64,000 nt of DNA. It comes from Actinomyces ruminicola. GTDB lineage: Bacteria > Actinomycetota > Actinomycetes > Actinomycetales > Actinomycetaceae. Below the pieces are notes generated by a model. The model worked only from the letters and a program-made list of their open reading frames with translations, was not told the origin of the DNA and did no database searches. The DNA is taken from contig NZ_FNIM01000007.1 in NCBI RefSeq assembly GCF_900103885.1, positions 1-64,000 on the forward strand, read 5' to 3'. Numbering within the stretch: the first letter of the stretch is position 1; each line of letters starts with the position of its first letter. Position numbers and translations under genes: made by a program. Below are positions 34,490 through 43,762 of this stretch, piece by piece.

Positions 34490-35236
34490 CTACTCGCAGG
34501 CAATGCCGTCGTTGTCGCGGTCAAGCGCGCCGCGGTAGCCGGGTTCGCCGGCATAGATCGGCGCGGCTCCCGCTTCCCGGGCCTCGGTGCAGTTCTGGTA
34601 GTAGACGTTGGTTTCCTGCTGAGGCGCCCAAGGCGCGGGCAGAGACTGCTCGTTCTCCTGGGTCTGCTGCTCGGCCTGGCGCGCGGCCTCCTCCTGGGCG
34701 GCCTGCTGGCGTGCGGCCTCCTCTTGGGCCGCTCTCTCGGCCGCCGCTGCGGCAGAAGCAGACGCCGCGGCCGATGCAGAGGCCTCTGCCTCAGCCTTCG
34801 CCGCCGCAGCTGAAGCCGAGGCCGAGGCGGACGCGGCGGCGTCGGCCGCATCGTGATTGACGGTGAGGGTGACGACCTGGTCTGCCGGTACCGCAGTGCC
34901 CGCTTCGGGATCCTGCGACCGGACCGACCAGTTCGCCGGAATGATGACGGTCTCCTCCGCGTCGATATCAGTGAAGGCCGGGCGCTCGGTGAACCCCGCC
35001 TGCTCCAGCGCCTCAGCAGCTTGCTCGCCGTCCATCCCAACCAGGTCCGGGACGGTTACCGTCGCGGTAACGGTCTCCACGGTCATGGACTCTGCGGAGG
35101 ACTCGTCGCATCCCGTGAGGGGGATGCAGACAACGCACAGTGCCAGGATCGCGATCAGGAATGCCGACTGCCTGCGGCGGTGAAGCGGCGAGGGCGTGGG
35201 GTAGACGGATGACAGTCGGCCGGGCGCTGCTGGCAT
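34490..35236 (-). CDS. PASTA-excalibur surface lipoprotein
   Basis: This is a 248-residue lipoprotein (Cys43, PLTGC). A PASTA domain (TVPDLVGMDGEQAAEALEQA, about residues 61-128) resembles those that bind peptidoglycan. It is followed by an Ala/Ser/Glu-rich, probably coiled-coil stretch (about 132-192) and a C-terminal excalibur calcium-binding module (VYYQNCTEAREAG ending DRDNDGIACE, about 212-248). It is likely attached to the membrane and reaching into the wall. The ATG follows TAGGA. Function beyond wall association is unknown. Confidence 0.82.
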   Translation of the reverse strand: MPAAPGRLSSVYPTPSPLHRRRQSAFLIAILALCVVCIPLTGCDESSAESMTVETVTATVTVPDLVGMDGEQAAEALEQAGFTERPAFTDIDAEETVIIPANWSVRSQDPEAGTAVPADQVVTLTVNHDAADAAASASASASAAAAKAEAEASASAAASASAAAAAERAAQEEAARQQAAQEEAARQAEQQTQENEQSLPAPWAPQQETNVYYQNCTEAREAGAAPIYAGEPGYRGALDRDNDGIACE

Positions 35237-35645
35237 ATGCGATTCCTAACGGATTGTCCTACGGCGGCATGTGAGGGAAGTGAACGCTCAGGACCGTATC
35301 CGGAGCGTGGAGCCGTAGGTATGTGGTTGTTTGAATCGCAATCACAGGTCAATGCAATGTAGAGCAACGTGACCGGAGTGCAGCACCAGGCGACCAGGCG
35401 GGCAGCGCAACAGCGCGCCTACTAAGAGGGGGTGTCGCGCCACCGGACCGTGCGCGCCTGAACGGGAACACAAGTAGATGATCCCCCACCACCATCCACA
35501 GGCATGGTTCGTGCACCCCTAATCCACAGGACTCGAAGGGCCCGGATGCATGGGCGGGGCGGTTGCCCGACGCTGGTGATGCGGGCACGGCGCCCGCGGG
35601 GTGCGGCCAAGGCCGGCCCACCCCCGACCCCTCAAGGAGGAGACC
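35237..35645. other. Intergenic region before the tad genes
   Basis: No gene, tRNA or clear hairpin is seen in these 409 bases, which lie between divergent genes and should hold both promoters. The upstream tad genes (ATPase and membrane-platform proteins) that usually precede DUF4244 are absent here. Confidence 0.5.
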
Positions 35646-35888
35646 ATGAAGTACACCCTGCGCACCTTGCGCAACGCGTGGGCCCTCGCCCACGGCACGC
35701 CGCCCGACCTGCGCGGCCCGGACGGCCTGCCCGACTCCGACGGCGAGGCCGGCATGGCGACCGCGGAGTACGCCATCGGGACCCTGGCCGCAGCGGCCTT
35801 CGCCGGGCTGTTGCTGGCCATCATGCGTTCCGGGAGCCTGACCGGCGTCCTGCAGGGCATCATCGAATCCGCGCTTTCGGTGGGCTGA
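35646..35888 (+). CDS. DUF4244 Flp-pilin-like protein
   Basis: This is an 80-residue small pilin-like protein. The C-terminal segment GMATAEYAIGTLAAAAFAGLLLAIM has the G-x-x-T-x-E-Y processing motif and hydrophobic helix of Flp-type pilins. The conserved Glu lies four residues after the predicted cleavage Gly. AAGGAGGA precedes the ATG. It is the first gene of the DUF4244-TadE-Rv3654c-like set that forms the structural end of actinobacterial tad loci. Confidence 0.8.
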   Translation: MKYTLRTLRNAWALAHGTPPDLRGPDGLPDSDGEAGMATAEYAIGTLAAAAFAGLLLAIMRSGSLTGVLQGIIESALSVG

Positions 35889-35895
35889 GGCGGAC

Positions 35896-36405
35896 ATGTG
35901 GATGCCGCCAGCCATGCGGGAGGCCGAGCCCGCGAACCGCCCCGCCGGTGTGCCCGCCCCACCACCTCGGCCCCGGACGCATCCGAGCCGGAGCGATCGG
36001 GACGACCCGACAGATGAGGGCGACCGATCGCTGCGACGACGGCGCCATCGCCGGGCCGGTCTGCTCGAGTCGGGCATGGTGACGGCGGAGCTGGCCGTGG
36101 TCATGCCGGCCGTCGTCCTGGTCCTGCTGCTGGTGCTCGCCGCCGTCAGCGCCGGCCTCACCCAGCTGCGGGTCACCGACGCGGCCCGGGTCGCCGCCCG
36201 GCAGGCCGCGATCGGATCCAGTGACGTAACCGGTGCCGCCCAGCGCGCGGGCGGCCCGGTGACGGTGAGCGTGGAGTCCGGTGAGCTCACCTGCGTGACG
36301 GCGAGCCGCCGGGTCCCGGGTCCGCTGGGCGGACTGGGGCTCACGGCACGTTCCCGCGCCTGCGCCTACACCGAGCCCACCTCCGCCGAGGCGGGCGCGC
36401 CATGA
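35896..36405 (+). CDS. TadE-family minor pilin
   Basis: This is a 169-residue product: a long charged N-terminal part, then ESGMVTAELAVVMPAVVLVL, the TadE-like processing site and transmembrane helix, then a short extracellular domain. The ATG at 35896 starts seven bases after the previous gene. A shorter form from the ATG at 36076, directly at the motif, is possible. It overlaps the next gene by four bases. It is likely a pseudopilin of the tad machine, processed by the peptidase at 37063. Confidence 0.75.
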   Translation: MWMPPAMREAEPANRPAGVPAPPPRPRTHPSRSDRDDPTDEGDRSLRRRRHRRAGLLESGMVTAELAVVMPAVVLVLLLVLAAVSAGLTQLRVTDAARVAARQAAIGSSDVTGAAQRAGGPVTVSVESGELTCVTASRRVPGPLGGLGLTARSRACAYTEPTSAEAGAP

Positions 36406-36923
36406 GCGGGCGCGCCATGAGCGGGCGCGCCGGTTCGCCACTCGCGTCGCCTGGAGGCCCGCGGACGGCCGGTGAAGTACCGGAGCCGGAAGCGGCGTCG
36501 TCCCGTGCTCCCGGCGCGGTGACCGCACCGTCACCGGCCGGGGCCGGGACGGCGGCACCAGGGCTCACCTCCGGGGCGGAACGCGGCTCGGGGACGGTCA
36601 TGGTGCTGGGCATTATCGCCGTCGTCCTGTGCCTGGGCCTTGGGGCGACCGGCCTGATCCAGGCGCAGGCCGCCGGCGGGCGGGCCCGTTCGGCGGCCGA
36701 CCTGGCGGCGCTCGCCGGGGCGACGGCGCTGACCTCGGTATTCGCCCCGGCCGACCCCTGCGCCACCGCCCAGCGGGTGGCCCGGGCCAACGGTGCCGAG
36801 CTGGGCGCGTGCACCATCAACGGCGAGGACGTCACCGTCACCGTCGTGGTGCCGACCCGGATCCTCGGGATTCCGCGCCGGGCCGAGGCAGCTGCCCGCG
36901 CCGGACCGGTCAACCCGCTGTGA
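36402..36923 (+). CDS. Rv3654c-like TadE/helical pilus-locus protein
   Basis: This is a 173-residue protein with a disordered Pro/Ala/Gly-rich N-terminus (starting with a repeated MSGRA). Then comes ERGSGTVMVLGIIAVVLCLG, a processing motif and membrane helix like that of Rv3654c-type proteins, and RARSAADLAALAGATAL, the typical continuation. Its ATG overlaps the TadE stop (ATGA). The repeated start codons at 36402 and 36417 make the exact start uncertain. It is probably secreted or exposed with the pilus. Confidence 0.75.
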   Translation: MSGRAMSGRAGSPLASPGGPRTAGEVPEPEAASSRAPGAVTAPSPAGAGTAAPGLTSGAERGSGTVMVLGIIAVVLCLGLGATGLIQAQAAGGRARSAADLAALAGATALTSVFAPADPCATAQRVARANGAELGACTINGEDVTVTVVVPTRILGIPRRAEAAARAGPVNPL

Positions 36924-37062
36924 GCGGCCGACAGGCGTGTGTCGGCCGGTGGCGGCATACCGCGGATGCCGCCACCGGGCCGGGCCCGGACTCGGGGCGA
37001 ACGCCCCGGCTGATTGGGGCGTCGCGGGCCGGTGCCCGGGTCCTGATGCATGAGAAGGTGGG

Positions 37063-37938
37063 ATGGTGAACGCAGCGACCGTTTTGCCCATGGTGGCGGC
37101 CTATGTCTCGGCCGCCGTCTCCGTAGCGTTGGCTGCTGGCCCAGCCTCCGGCTTCGCTCGGGGATACGTCGACCGACTGGAACACGCCGGGGCCGATGAC
37201 GCTAAGGACGTGGCCGAGGTCGATGCCCCCGGTGGGGGCACGGCCGAACAAGCCGCCGCAGGCGCGGTCGGCTTCGATGCCACCGGCGGCGAACCGACCA
37301 GCGGGGACAGGGGCCGAGCCGACGCCGACGTGCAGGTGCGCATCCATGAAGTGCGTGTGCGCGCCCGGGGCTTGCTGGGCGGAGTCCCTCAGGGAGCGCT
37401 CGCGGTGCTCCTGTGCGGGGCGACCCTGGTGTGGGGGCTCAGCCGCGGCGCGGAGCTGGACACGGCCTTCGCCTTGCCGGTGGTGGCGCTGCTCGGCGTG
37501 GCCGGCAGCGTCGACGCCGTCTGCCACCGCCTGCCCGACCGGCTGCTCGGCTCCGCCGCGCTCTGGCTGCTCGCGGTCACGGCCCTGCGCCCGGTGGCGG
37601 CCCTGATCGCGGGGATACCGGCGTCGGCGGCGCTGTGGCCCGCCGGCCGGGCGGTGTTGTGCGCACTGGGCGCCGGGGCTGCGGTCTTCGTGATGTGGCT
37701 CATTCCCGCGTCCGGCATGGGGCTGGGTGATGTGAAACTGTGCGCCCTGCTGGGACTGTGGCTGGGATATGCCGCGGTGGAGTATGTGGTCACCGGTCTG
37801 GTACTGGGCTTCGTGCTCGCCGGGCTGGTGGCGATCGGGCTCATGCTCACCCGCCGGGCCGGGCGCAAGGACATGCTCGCCTTCGGCCCCTACCTGGCCG
37901 TGGGCGGCTGGCTGGCCTGGCTGCTCGCCGTCGCCTGA
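37063..37938 (+). CDS. Type IV prepilin peptidase (A24 family)
   Basis: This is a 291-residue integral-membrane aspartyl protease that would cleave and mature the pilin-like proteins encoded just upstream. Both catalytic Asp motifs are present: SVDAVCHRLPDRLLG (first Asp region, near residues 147-161) and ASGMGLGDVKLCALLG (second Asp, near 211-226). The N-terminal 110 residues are a poorly conserved, partly acidic region after one helix. No N-methyltransferase domain is seen. AAGGTGGG before the ATG is acceptable. It is separated by 139 bases from the preceding gene but points the same way. Confidence 0.85.
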   Translation: MVNAATVLPMVAAYVSAAVSVALAAGPASGFARGYVDRLEHAGADDAKDVAEVDAPGGGTAEQAAAGAVGFDATGGEPTSGDRGRADADVQVRIHEVRVRARGLLGGVPQGALAVLLCGATLVWGLSRGAELDTAFALPVVALLGVAGSVDAVCHRLPDRLLGSAALWLLAVTALRPVAALIAGIPASAALWPAGRAVLCALGAGAAVFVMWLIPASGMGLGDVKLCALLGLWLGYAAVEYVVTGLVLGFVLAGLVAIGLMLTRRAGRKDMLAFGPYLAVGGWLAWLLAVA

Positions 37939-38083
37939 CCCCGCGTCCCGGGGCCACACGGCGCGGAGCGCCGCGCGAGTCTGCCGCGTGCCGGCCCCGG
38001 GCGCCCCTGAGCCGGCCGCGGCGGTGGCCCCTCGCGACGCCGTCTAGGGTTGGTCTATACCTTGCCTATACCTCGTATATGCC

Positions 38084-40621
38084 TCACGGCACCGGGGAGT
38101 CGTCGGGAATCGCGTCCAGCAGCAGGTGCAGCAGCGCGATCGCACCCGCCTTGTTGAGCGGCTCGTTGTTGTTGCCGCACTTGGGCGACTGCACGCAGCT
38201 CGGGCAGCCGGACGTGCACTGGCACTCCTCGATCACCGTGAGCGTGGCCGCCAGCCACTCGCGCCCGGCCCGGAAGCCGCGCTCGGCGAAGCCGGCGCCG
38301 CCGGCCTGGGCGTCGTGCACGAACACGGTGGGCGCCAGCGTCTGCGGGTGCAGCGCCGTCGAGAGCCCGCCTATGTCCCAGCGATCGCAGGTGGCCAGCA
38401 GCGGCAGCATGCCGATCAGCGCGTGCTCGGCCGCATGCAGGGCGCCCGGCAGCTCCGCCGCCTCCAGCCCCGCCCGGACGGTTAGCTCCACCGGCACCGT
38501 CCACCACACGGCCGCCGTGGGCAGCACATGCTCGGGCAGGGACAGCGGCTGCTGGGAGACCACCTCCATGCCCGGCAGCGCCAGCTTGTTGTAGCCGACC
38601 ACCTGGCTGGCGACCTCCACCGAGCCGAAGGCCCACACCACGCCGTCGGCCCACCGCTGGCTCTCCCGCTCGGCCACGATGCGTATGCTGCTGCGCTCGC
38701 GGGACCGGGTGCGGTAGTCGAGCGCCGTCTTCCGGGTGACGACGGCCGCCTCCTCGGTGAGCTCCTCCACCAGGTAGGTCCGGCCCTGGTGGATGTAGAC
38801 CGCGCCGGGATGGACGGTGGAGTCCGCGGCCGCCCCGGACACGGTGCCGACGACGGCGCCCGTGGCCGCCTCCACCACGGGCACGTCCGGCGGGCCGTCG
38901 CCGCGCAGGGAGGTCAGGTCCTGCGCCCGACCCGGCAGGTTGGTGTTCCAGAACCAGCCGGTGGGGCGCCGGCGCAGCGCCCCGCGGGCGGCCAGCTCCG
39001 TCAGCAGGGAGTCGTCGGACAGGCCGAACAGGTGCAGGTCCTCCTCCCGCAACGGCGACTCCGAGGCAGCCGCGCACAGGTGCGGGGCCAGCACGTAGGG
39101 GTTGGCGGGGTCGAAGACGGTGGCCTCCGGGGCGGCGAACACGGCCTCGGGGTGGCGGACCAGGTAGGCGTCCAGCGGATTGTCGGAGGCGATCAGCACC
39201 GCCACGCCGCGGCCGCCGGCGCGCCCGGCCCGCCCCGCCTGCTGCCACAGGCTCACCCGCGTTCCCGGCCAGCCGGCGATGATGACGGCGTCCAGGCCGG
39301 TGACGTCGATGCCGAGCTCGAGGGCGTTGGTGGTGGCCAGCGCCCGCAGGCGCCCGCGGCGCAGGTCCTGCTCCAGCGTGCGCCGCTCCTCGGGCAGGTA
39401 GCCGCCCCGATAGGCGGCGACCGTGCCCGCCAGCTCCGGCTGGGACCGGCCGAGCGTGTGCCGGGCGCGCTCGGCGACGATCTCAGCGCTGCGACGCGAG
39501 CGCACGAACACCAGGGCGCGGGCGCCCACGCTGAGCAGGTCCACGAGCAGCTCGGCGGCCTCGATCACGGCGCTGCGACGCGCCGCCGGATCCTCGGTCG
39601 GGTCGAGCGTGTCCGGGCCGGCCGGTTCCGGCCGGTTCAGGTACGGGTCGGCGGCGGGGAAGTCGTGCGCCTGGGCCAGGGCCGCCACCGAGTTCTCCCA
39701 TACCGCCCAGGGGTCCAGCAGGGCCGGCTGCCACAGGGCGAGGGTCCGCTCCCCGGCGGGGGCGGCGTCGTCGGTGACGGCGGTGACGGCGTCGGGAGAC
39801 ACCCCGATCATTCGGGCCGCCGTGAGGGCAGGCTCGGCCGCCGTCGCCGAGGCGCACAGCACTACCGGCTCGGGGCCGTCCGGGCGCAGGCGCCGCACCA
39901 GCCGCAGCAGCCGGCGCAGCACCAGCGACACGTGCGCGCCCAGGATCCCGCGGTAGGCGTGGCACTCGTCGACCACCACGTAGCGCAGCGAGCGCAGCAG
40001 CCGAGTCCAGCACTCGTGGCCGGGCAGCAGGGAGAAGTGCAGGAAGTCGGGGTTGGTCAGCACCACGTCGGCGTGCGCGCGGGCCCAGTCGCGCTCGGGC
40101 AGGGGGGTGTCGCCGTCGCAGGTGCTCACGTGCACGGTGCGCAGCGAGCCGCCTGGGACGCCCGCCTCGCGCTGGACGGACTCGAGTTCGGTGATCAGGC
40201 GGTTCAGGGTGGCCGCCTGGTCGGCGGCGAGCGCCTTGGTGGGGGACAGGTACAGGGTGGTGGGGCGGCGCCCATAGGCGGAGATGCGGGTTCCGGCGTC
40301 GGCGCGCTGGGAGGCGAGCACCGCCGAGAGGGCGGGCAGCCAGGCGGCCAGGGACTTGCCCGAGCCGGTGCCGGTGGCGATCACCGTGTGGTGGCTGGCG
40401 TGTACTGCCTCGGCGGCGGCGACCTGGTGCGTCCAGGGGCGGGACACGCCCAGGCGGGTGTAGGCGGCGAGCAGGTCCGGGTCGGCCCAGGCGGGCCAGT
40501 CGCCGTGGCGGCCGGGGCGCGCCTGGGTGCGTTGCAGGTGGATCAGCCGGCCGTCGCGCGCGCCGACGCTCTCGAGCAGGTCGGTGAGGTCGCGCGCGGG
40601 CGAGTGCGGTCGGGCGGTCAT
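38084..40621 (-). CDS. SF2 DEAD/DEAH helicase with DUF1998 domain (MrfA/SftH type)
   Basis: This is an 845-residue ATP-dependent DNA helicase. Motif I GTGSGKS is at residues 84-90, the Walker-B box is DECH, and motif VI is QQAGRAGRAGGRG. The C-terminal DUF1998 region ends with a four-Cys zinc site (CQCTSGCPSC then C). Its length and order match Bacillus MrfA, which acts in mitomycin-adduct repair, and mycobacterial SftH (Rv3649). In mycobacteria SftH also lies by the tad-like genes Rv3654c and neighbours, so the neighbourhood is conserved and this is probably a housekeeping repair helicase rather than a defence gene. Confidence 0.9.
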   Translation of the reverse strand: MTARPHSPARDLTDLLESVGARDGRLIHLQRTQARPGRHGDWPAWADPDLLAAYTRLGVSRPWTHQVAAAEAVHASHHTVIATGTGSGKSLAAWLPALSAVLASQRADAGTRISAYGRRPTTLYLSPTKALAADQAATLNRLITELESVQREAGVPGGSLRTVHVSTCDGDTPLPERDWARAHADVVLTNPDFLHFSLLPGHECWTRLLRSLRYVVVDECHAYRGILGAHVSLVLRRLLRLVRRLRPDGPEPVVLCASATAAEPALTAARMIGVSPDAVTAVTDDAAPAGERTLALWQPALLDPWAVWENSVAALAQAHDFPAADPYLNRPEPAGPDTLDPTEDPAARRSAVIEAAELLVDLLSVGARALVFVRSRRSAEIVAERARHTLGRSQPELAGTVAAYRGGYLPEERRTLEQDLRRGRLRALATTNALELGIDVTGLDAVIIAGWPGTRVSLWQQAGRAGRAGGRGVAVLIASDNPLDAYLVRHPEAVFAAPEATVFDPANPYVLAPHLCAAASESPLREEDLHLFGLSDDSLLTELAARGALRRRPTGWFWNTNLPGRAQDLTSLRGDGPPDVPVVEAATGAVVGTVSGAAADSTVHPGAVYIHQGRTYLVEELTEEAAVVTRKTALDYRTRSRERSSIRIVAERESQRWADGVVWAFGSVEVASQVVGYNKLALPGMEVVSQQPLSLPEHVLPTAAVWWTVPVELTVRAGLEAAELPGALHAAEHALIGMLPLLATCDRWDIGGLSTALHPQTLAPTVFVHDAQAGGAGFAERGFRAGREWLAATLTVIEECQCTSGCPSCVQSPKCGNNNEPLNKAGAIALLHLLLDAIPDDSPVP

Positions 40622-41149
40622 GGCCCCAAGTGTGCCGCAGGGCTCTGACGGGAACCGACAGCTGGGTGGTCGGGAGGGGAGGGCGAGCCGGTGCCGAGCG
40701 GAGCCGGTCCGAGTCGCACACCGGAGCTGTCAGGACAAACTCGGACAATCGCGTTTTTTGGCTGAAATCATGCGGAGATGACGGTTAGGGGTGGAGCCCC
40801 GTGATGAGGCTCCCGTGTGCGGCGAAGTGCTTGGCGCACACGGGAGCCCTCCTCATCGTCCCGGCGGTTTTAGTGAAACCGCGGAATCATGCGGAATTGG
40901 GAGTCGGTGCCTGGACGGCCGTGTGCAAACCACCCCTGTGGGTGATCGGTGACCTCGAGGCGTGGACGCGCGACCCCTGTTTTCGAGGACTCGGCGGCGC
41001 GCTCGACTCGCAGCCGGGTGCTCATGGGTTGGACTGCCTACCGCGTCATCTAGGGTCGGGGTTCTACTGGCTTTGCGTATCGGCCTCTTTGTGTTTCCCC
41101 TAATGCCTATGCCGATGCCGACCGCCCCTCCACCCCGTGCGTGCACCTA
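40622..41149. other. Intergenic region upstream of the SftH-type helicase
   Basis: No gene is supported in this part of a 934-base gap. It contains the long hairpin at 40803-40857. Flanking it are two copies of AATCATGCGGA/AAATCATGCGGA (40767 and 40886), a motif that also occurs inside the R4 elements. Confidence 0.45.
40803..40857. repeat. Long imperfect hairpin
   Basis: GATGAGG plus CTCCCGTGTGCG (40803-40821) pairs with CGCACACGGGAG plus CCCTCCTCATC (40835-40857), giving about 19 paired bases with one small bulge. It is a possible terminator, small RNA or element end. Confidence 0.6.
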
Positions 41150-41274
41150 CTTGGACCGCGTTCCTCCACTTGGACCGCGTTCCTCCGCTTGGACCGTCTC
41201 AGAGCGCCTCTAGGACGGTCCAACTGGCGGCAGGCGGTCCAACGGGCGGTAGGCGGTCCAACTGGCGGCAGAGG
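41150..41274. repeat. Inverted array of six 19-bp units (R5)
   Basis: Three units like CTTGGACCGCGTTCCTCCA start at 41150, 41169 and 41188. After a short spacer, three units like CGGTCCAACTGGCGGCAGG start at 41216, 41235 and 41254. Period is 19 bases in both arms, and the cores TTGGACCG and CGGTCCAA are complements. A pair of CCGCCCCGG(T/C)ACGTG repeats follows near 41350-41385. No known origin or operator matches. Confidence 0.75.
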
Positions 41275-41555
41275 ACCCGACCGCTCAGGTCCGCCGACGT
41301 CACACGGGTGGCGTAGAGCCGCCGCCGTTGCGCAGACGACCAGACTCGCCGCCCCGGTACGTGAGATCCGCCGCCCCGGCACGTGGGGGGTGCAACCGGC
41401 GCACCCTACGCTCACACCAGCATCCGCACCCGCTCAGATTCACCGCTCCACGCACACACCGCACCTGCAAACACGAAGAGCCGTATATCCCGTGATCGTG
41501 GGGCTGTGGATGTCTGCCCGAAGGTGAGGCGGCCCGTGTCGGCCCGCTCACGCCC

Positions 41556-43046
41556 TCACCACACGCCGATGACGTTCCACCAGAGCGGTCCGACCACCAA
41601 CCAAATGACCAGGTGGACCACGCCCACCACCAGTCCGGTGCGCCACCAGGTGCCCAGCTCCACGAAGCCGCTGCCGAAGTACAGCGGCGCGGGCCCATTG
41701 CCGTAATGGGTCAGGCAACCCATTAGGGTGGGGATCGCCCCCAGGAACACCGTCAGCGGCATGCCCGGCAGCCCGAGCGCCAGCCCAACGCCGAGGAACA
41801 CGCTGAACATGGAGGCGGTGTGCGCCGTCCCCGAGGCGAACAGGTAGTGGGTGAGCGCATACACCCCGGTCAGCGCCGCGAAGGCTGCGAACTTCCCCAG
41901 CCCGCCCATCATGGTGCCCACATGGTCCCCGAGCCAGCCGATGAAGCCGAGCTCATTGAGGTAGGTGCCCATCATCACCAGGGCCGCGAACCAGGTCAGC
42001 GTGTCCCAGGCCGACCGCTCCGCCTTCATCTGCTCCCAGGTCAGCGCCCCGCTCAACAGCAGCGCCCCCAGTCCCAGCAGGGCCACGGTGGTGGCGCTCA
42101 TGAACGAGTCGCCGATCACCCACAGGGCGATCATCCCGATGAATACGCCCAGCGTCACCCATTCGTGGTGCGTGACCGGCCCGAGCCGACGCAGCTCGCG
42201 GGCGGCCATATCGGCGGCGTCCGGGGTGCGGCGAATCTCCGGACGGTTGAGCGCGTAGATCACCAGCGGCACCACGATTACGCCGATCAGGCCGGGCACC
42301 ACCGCCGCCATGAACCAACCCGGCCAGTTCACCGTCACACCCGCGGACTCGGCCAGCCGGGAGGACATGGCGTTCGGGGCGGCACCGGTGAAGAAGATGA
42401 CCGAGACGGCCAGATTCAGGTTGTAGGTGGTCAGCGCCAGGTAGGAACCCAGCCGGTGGTGGCTGGACTTGTCGCCCGGCTCCGAGCCGAAGGCCCGCGC
42501 CACGCTCATCATCACCGGATACACGTACCCGGACCGCGCCGTGTTGGACGGGATGGCGGGCGAGGTCACCAGATCCGCCAGCCCCAGCCCGTAGGCCAGG
42601 CCGAGCGTGGAGCGCCCGAACACCCGGACGAACAGGTAGGCGAGCCGCTCGCCCAGGCCGGAGGCGATCACGGCGCGCGCGGCGAAGAACGCGGAGACGA
42701 TCAGCCAGATCGTCGAGTTGGAGAAGCCGGACAGGGCGGCGCCGATCCGGTCCCCGGAGTCGCCGTCGGGCGCCAGCACCCCGGTGGCCGCGCACACCGC
42801 CATGGCGATGATCGACAGCGCCCCCATCGGCGCCGCCTTGAGGATGATGCCGATGATCGTCGCCAGGAAGATCGCGAACAGGTGCCAGGCCGCACTCTCC
42901 AGCCCCGACGGCGTCGGAATGAGCCACAGCCCTAGCCCGACGGCGAGGCTCACGGCCAGTGGCACCGGCCGGGTCTCGCGCCCGAAGCCGGTGCGGATCG
43001 GCGGTGCGCCCTTCGACGGCGGCCGGACGTCGTCGGCAGCGCTCAT
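41556..43046 (-). CDS. DASS-family anion symporter/antiporter (TtdT-like)
   Basis: This is a 496-residue membrane transporter of the divalent anion:sodium symporter family, with about 12 hydrophobic segments. Features include [29 protein letters not shown] (the SNT substrate motif) and a late [19 protein letters not shown] (second SGT motif). The ATG at 43046 overlaps the TtdB stop by four bases, so the three genes form one operon. In Escherichia coli the dehydratase genes ttdAB are followed by the tartrate/succinate antiporter ttdT. This gene probably plays the same role here: L-tartrate or another dicarboxylate uptake. Confidence 0.88.
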   Translation of the reverse strand: MSAADDVRPPSKGAPPIRTGFGRETRPVPLAVSLAVGLGLWLIPTPSGLESAAWHLFAIFLATIIGIILKAAPMGALSIIAMAVCAATGVLAPDGDSGDRIGAALSGFSNSTIWLIVSAFFAARAVIASGLGERLAYLFVRVFGRSTLGLAYGLGLADLVTSPAIPSNTARSGYVYPVMMSVARAFGSEPGDKSSHHRLGSYLALTTYNLNLAVSVIFFTGAAPNAMSSRLAESAGVTVNWPGWFMAAVVPGLIGVIVVPLVIYALNRPEIRRTPDAADMAARELRRLGPVTHHEWVTLGVFIGMIALWVIGDSFMSATTVALLGLGALLLSGALTWEQMKAERSAWDTLTWFAALVMMGTYLNELGFIGWLGDHVGTMMGGLGKFAAFAALTGVYALTHYLFASGTAHTASMFSVFLGVGLALGLPGMPLTVFLGAIPTLMGCLTHYGNGPAPLYFGSGFVELGTWWRTGLVVGVVHLVIWLVVGPLWWNVIGVW

Positions 43047-43762
43047 TTGATGTACCGCACCTTCTGGTAGAGCTCGGTCAGCGCCTGCTCCTTGCGCTCG
43101 TTGTAGAGGCGCTTCTGCTGCTCGAACAGGTTGTTGCCGTGGGCGTCGATAGAGACGATCAGGGGGCCGAAGTGCTTGACCCGGAAGGTCCACAGGGTCT
43201 CGGGCATACCCAGGTCTCGCCACTGGGCATCCTCGACCTCCTCGACGGCGGTGGCGGCGATGACCGCATTGCCGGCCGGGAAGACACAGTGCAGGGCGCC
43301 GTACTTCCGGCAGCCCGCCTCCGTGCCCGGGCCCATGCCGCCCTTGCCGACGATCAGCCGCACCCCGGTCCGTTCGATGAACTCCTCCTCGAACTTCTCC
43401 ATGCGCATGGAGGTGGTGGGGCCGACGGCAACCACCTCGAACTTGTCGTGTTCCTCGCCGACGACCCGGATGATCGGGCCGGCGTGGAGGATGGCGCCCT
43501 CGTGGATGTCGACGGGCAGCTCGCGCCCGTACTCGATCAGGCGGCGGTGGGCCACGTCGCGGCAGGTGGTGATGTGACCGTCGAGGAAGATTACGTCGCC
43601 GACGCGGATGTCCTCGATGTCTGCGCGCTTTATGGGCGTGGTCAGGGTGATGGCGCGGCCGGAGCCGGTCTGCCCCGGGGCCTGCCGTGCGGCGGCCGGG
43701 GCGGCCGGGGTGGACTCCGGCCCGGCGCTGCGGACATCGTGTGTTTGGGCTGCGGTGCTCAT
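43043..43762 (-). CDS. ttdB: L(+)-tartrate dehydratase subunit beta
   Basis: This is a 239-residue C-terminal-type subunit of a class I (iron-sulfur) fumarase/tartrate dehydratase. After a 37-residue extension it follows TtdB closely: [69 protein letters not shown] and [20 protein letters not shown], ending VRYIK. With TtdA it dehydrates L-tartrate to oxaloacetate. A two-subunit fumarase is the alternative, but the detailed likeness and the adjoining DASS carrier favour tartrate. Start and stop each overlap the neighbours by four bases. Confidence 0.88.
   Translation of the reverse strand: MSTAAQTHDVRSAGPESTPAAPAAARQAPGQTGSGRAITLTTPIKRADIEDIRVGDVIFLDGHITTCRDVAHRRLIEYGRELPVDIHEGAILHAGPIIRVVGEEHDKFEVVAVGPTTSMRMEKFEEEFIERTGVRLIVGKGGMGPGTEAGCRKYGALHCVFPAGNAVIAATAVEEVEDAQWRDLGMPETLWTFRVKHFGPLIVSIDAHGNNLFEQQKRLYNERKEQALTELYQKVRYIK

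Noticed and set aside
38084-40621. SF2/DUF1998 helicase as a defence gene
   Set aside because: Its length and its position beside the tad-like genes match the conserved SftH/MrfA repair helicase.
38528-40648. A 706-codon plus-strand frame opposite the SftH-type helicase
   Set aside because: No recognisable domain, and the minus strand carries all helicase motifs in order.
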